This document shows, one piece after another, positions 7,290 to 8,149 of a DNA stretch of 8,149 bases. The DNA lies in NCBI GenBank assembly GCA_964293585.1, contig CAXYYS010000077.1, positions 1-8,149 on the forward strand, read 5' to 3'. Both the position numbers and the translations under genes were made by a program. Under the pieces are notes generated by a model, which was not told where the DNA came from, ran no database searches, and worked only from the letters and a program-made list of their open reading frames with translations. This DNA comes from JAKVKY01 sp964293585 (GTDB lineage Bacteria; Bacillota; Negativicutes; Acidaminococcales; Acidaminococcaceae). Numbering within the stretch: position 1 is the stretch's first letter; every line of letters begins with the position of its first letter.

Positions 7290-7296
7290 CACCTTC

Positions 7297-7944
7297 ATGA
7301 AGATAAACAAAAAAATGACAGAAAGCAACACGATTAAGAATAAGCAGATAGCAGATATCCTGGATAATATTCCAGTGGGTGTCTGCGTTCTTTTTATGCC
7401 GGATGCGTTACACCAGGAGCTGAGATTTGCCAATAAGCATATGATACGCATGATTAATCGGGACGTTTCAGCTCCGGAGCTGAAACCGCCGGAAACGAGC
7501 AAGCTGCGTGCAGGCTACCGTAAAAATGCTTTCAGCGGTGTGCATCCGGACGATTTGGAGGCGGCTATTGAAGCTTTTCGGAAAGGCTTTAACATGCAGC
7601 AGTTCAAACTCAAGCCTTTGCGCCTTATGACAAGTACTGGCGATTATATCTGGGTCGCCATGGACGTGACTCACCGGGAAAATTTGCCGGACGGCAGGCT
7701 GTTTTATGCCTCGTACCGTAACGTGACCAAAGAGATACAGATGCAGCAGGAATTGGAAAAACGGGACCGGTGTTTGCGCAAGGCGCTGAACGCCGCTGAT
7801 AAAGCCAATGAAGCCAAATCAGTCTTCCTTTGCAGGCCTGGGACAGAGAAGCTACTGCTGCAAAACATGCTCAGGCCAGGGTCAAAGCAATTGATGAAGG
7901 CCTGGCAGGCTGCCGGGTTCTTTTGTGTGAAGATAACTATTTGA
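7297..7944 (+). CDS. PAS-domain sensor fragment of a hybrid histidine kinase (truncated by frameshift/deletion)
   Basis: The frame gives 215 residues from ATG 7297. The first part (about residues 10-155) is a PAS domain of the PAS_3-like kind: IADILDNIPVGVCVLF, then GVHPDDLEAAIEAFRKG, a TSTGDYIWVAMDV strand and a C-terminal YRNVTKEIQMQQELE helix. A coiled linker follows, ending at ANEAKSVFL (CTT at 7828-7830). In hybrid kinases this motif directly precedes the H-box (normally S-x-M-S-H-D-I-R-T-P). Here it runs into an unrelated Arg/Pro/Lys-rich tail that stops at 7944. No H, N, G1 or G2 box is present, so the product cannot be a kinase. Promoter and ribosome binding site look intact, so a PAS-only protein may still be made. 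The ligand is unknown. Confidence 0.7.
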   Translation: MKINKKMTESNTIKNKQIADILDNIPVGVCVLFMPDALHQELRFANKHMIRMINRDVSAPELKPPETSKLRAGYRKNAFSGVHPDDLEAAIEAFRKGFNMQQFKLKPLRLMTSTGDYIWVAMDVTHRENLPDGRLFYASYRNVTKEIQMQQELEKRDRCLRKALNAADKANEAKSVFLCRPGTEKLLLQNMLRPGSKQLMKAWQAAGFFCVKITI

Positions 7945-8149
7945 ATGCCGAGATTGCTCAGTTGCTTTTAAAGAATAAAAAAGTCAAAGTAGACTGGGCT
8001 AAAGATGGTCAGGAGGGCGTAGCTAAATTTAGCAGTTCGGCCCCGGGTTATTACCAGTTAGTTTTAATGGACATCCGTATGCCCGTCTTAGATGGACTGC
8101 AGGCCACACAGGCTATTCGCAAACTGGACCGGCCGGATGCCAAGACCAT
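7830..8149 (+). pseudogene. Orphaned response-regulator receiver domain, C-terminal remnant of the same hybrid kinase (runs off window)
   Basis: From 7830 the frame one base back from the PAS frame is open to the window end. It reads an Ala-rich linker, then GLAGCRVLLCEDNYLNAEIA (acidic pocket Glu-Asp), later VDWAKDGQEGVAKF and QLVLMDIRMPVLDGLQAT with the phosphoacceptor Asp at 8070-8072. This matches receiver domains at the C-terminus of clostridial-type hybrid sensor kinases. The conserved switch Thr/Ser and Lys would lie beyond the window. No start codon with a ribosome binding site precedes it, and the frame is closed upstream by TGA at 7809-7811, so it is not a free-standing gene. The segment for HisKA and HATPase domains, usually 700 bases or more, is absent between PAS and receiver. 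Confidence 0.72.

Noticed and set aside
7824..7836. Programmed -1 frameshift joining PAS and receiver parts
   Set aside because: No X-XXY-YYZ slippery heptamer in the right frame, and the whole kinase core is missing, so a deletion explains the data better.

Overview
The window looks like part of a genome from a diderm (double-membraned) Firmicute, most likely a member of the Negativicutes such as a Sporomusa- or Selenomonas-like genus. The basis is a classical type Va autotransporter, which needs an outer membrane, combined with strong Gram-positive-style Shine-Dalgarno sequences, intermediate G+C, and a hybrid-kinase remnant whose receiver domain resembles clostridial types. The genus is an inference; nothing here names a species.

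Layout. Positions 57-1697 (minus strand) encode a regulator with about 12 membrane helices in an MFS-like arrangement, a roughly 100-residue proline-rich linker and a C-terminal LuxR-type helix-turn-helix. It is transcribed divergently from a 5.2-kb autotransporter gene at 1852-7023 (plus strand). The 154-bp region between them holds a 10-bp palindrome, a pair of imperfect inverted repeats about 51 bp apart, an extended -10 box for the regulator, and an orphan near-perfect Shine-Dalgarno sequence in the autotransporter leader. The autotransporter has a signal peptide, a huge cysteine-free passenger made of about 27 units of roughly 38 residues nested in superrepeats of up to 222 residues, a pertactin-like C-terminal passenger section, a glycine-rich variable linker and a terminal beta-barrel. 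A strong intrinsic terminator follows at 7089-7124.

Downstream, a good sigma-70-type promoter (7146-7174) precedes a gene that begins as a PAS-domain sensor of a hybrid histidine kinase. It has lost its kinase core: the frame breaks right after the pre-H-box linker, and a receiver domain resumes in another frame and runs off the window at 8149. This is best read as an internal deletion plus frameshift, hence a pseudogene.

How the parts may work together (inference): the membrane-bound LuxR-type protein is the obvious candidate to sense an envelope or extracellular signal and control the divergent adhesin-like autotransporter, and perhaps itself, through the intergenic inverted repeats. The broken sensor kinase seems to be a separate transcription unit. 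I see no tRNA, rRNA, CRISPR array, insertion sequence or phage gene.
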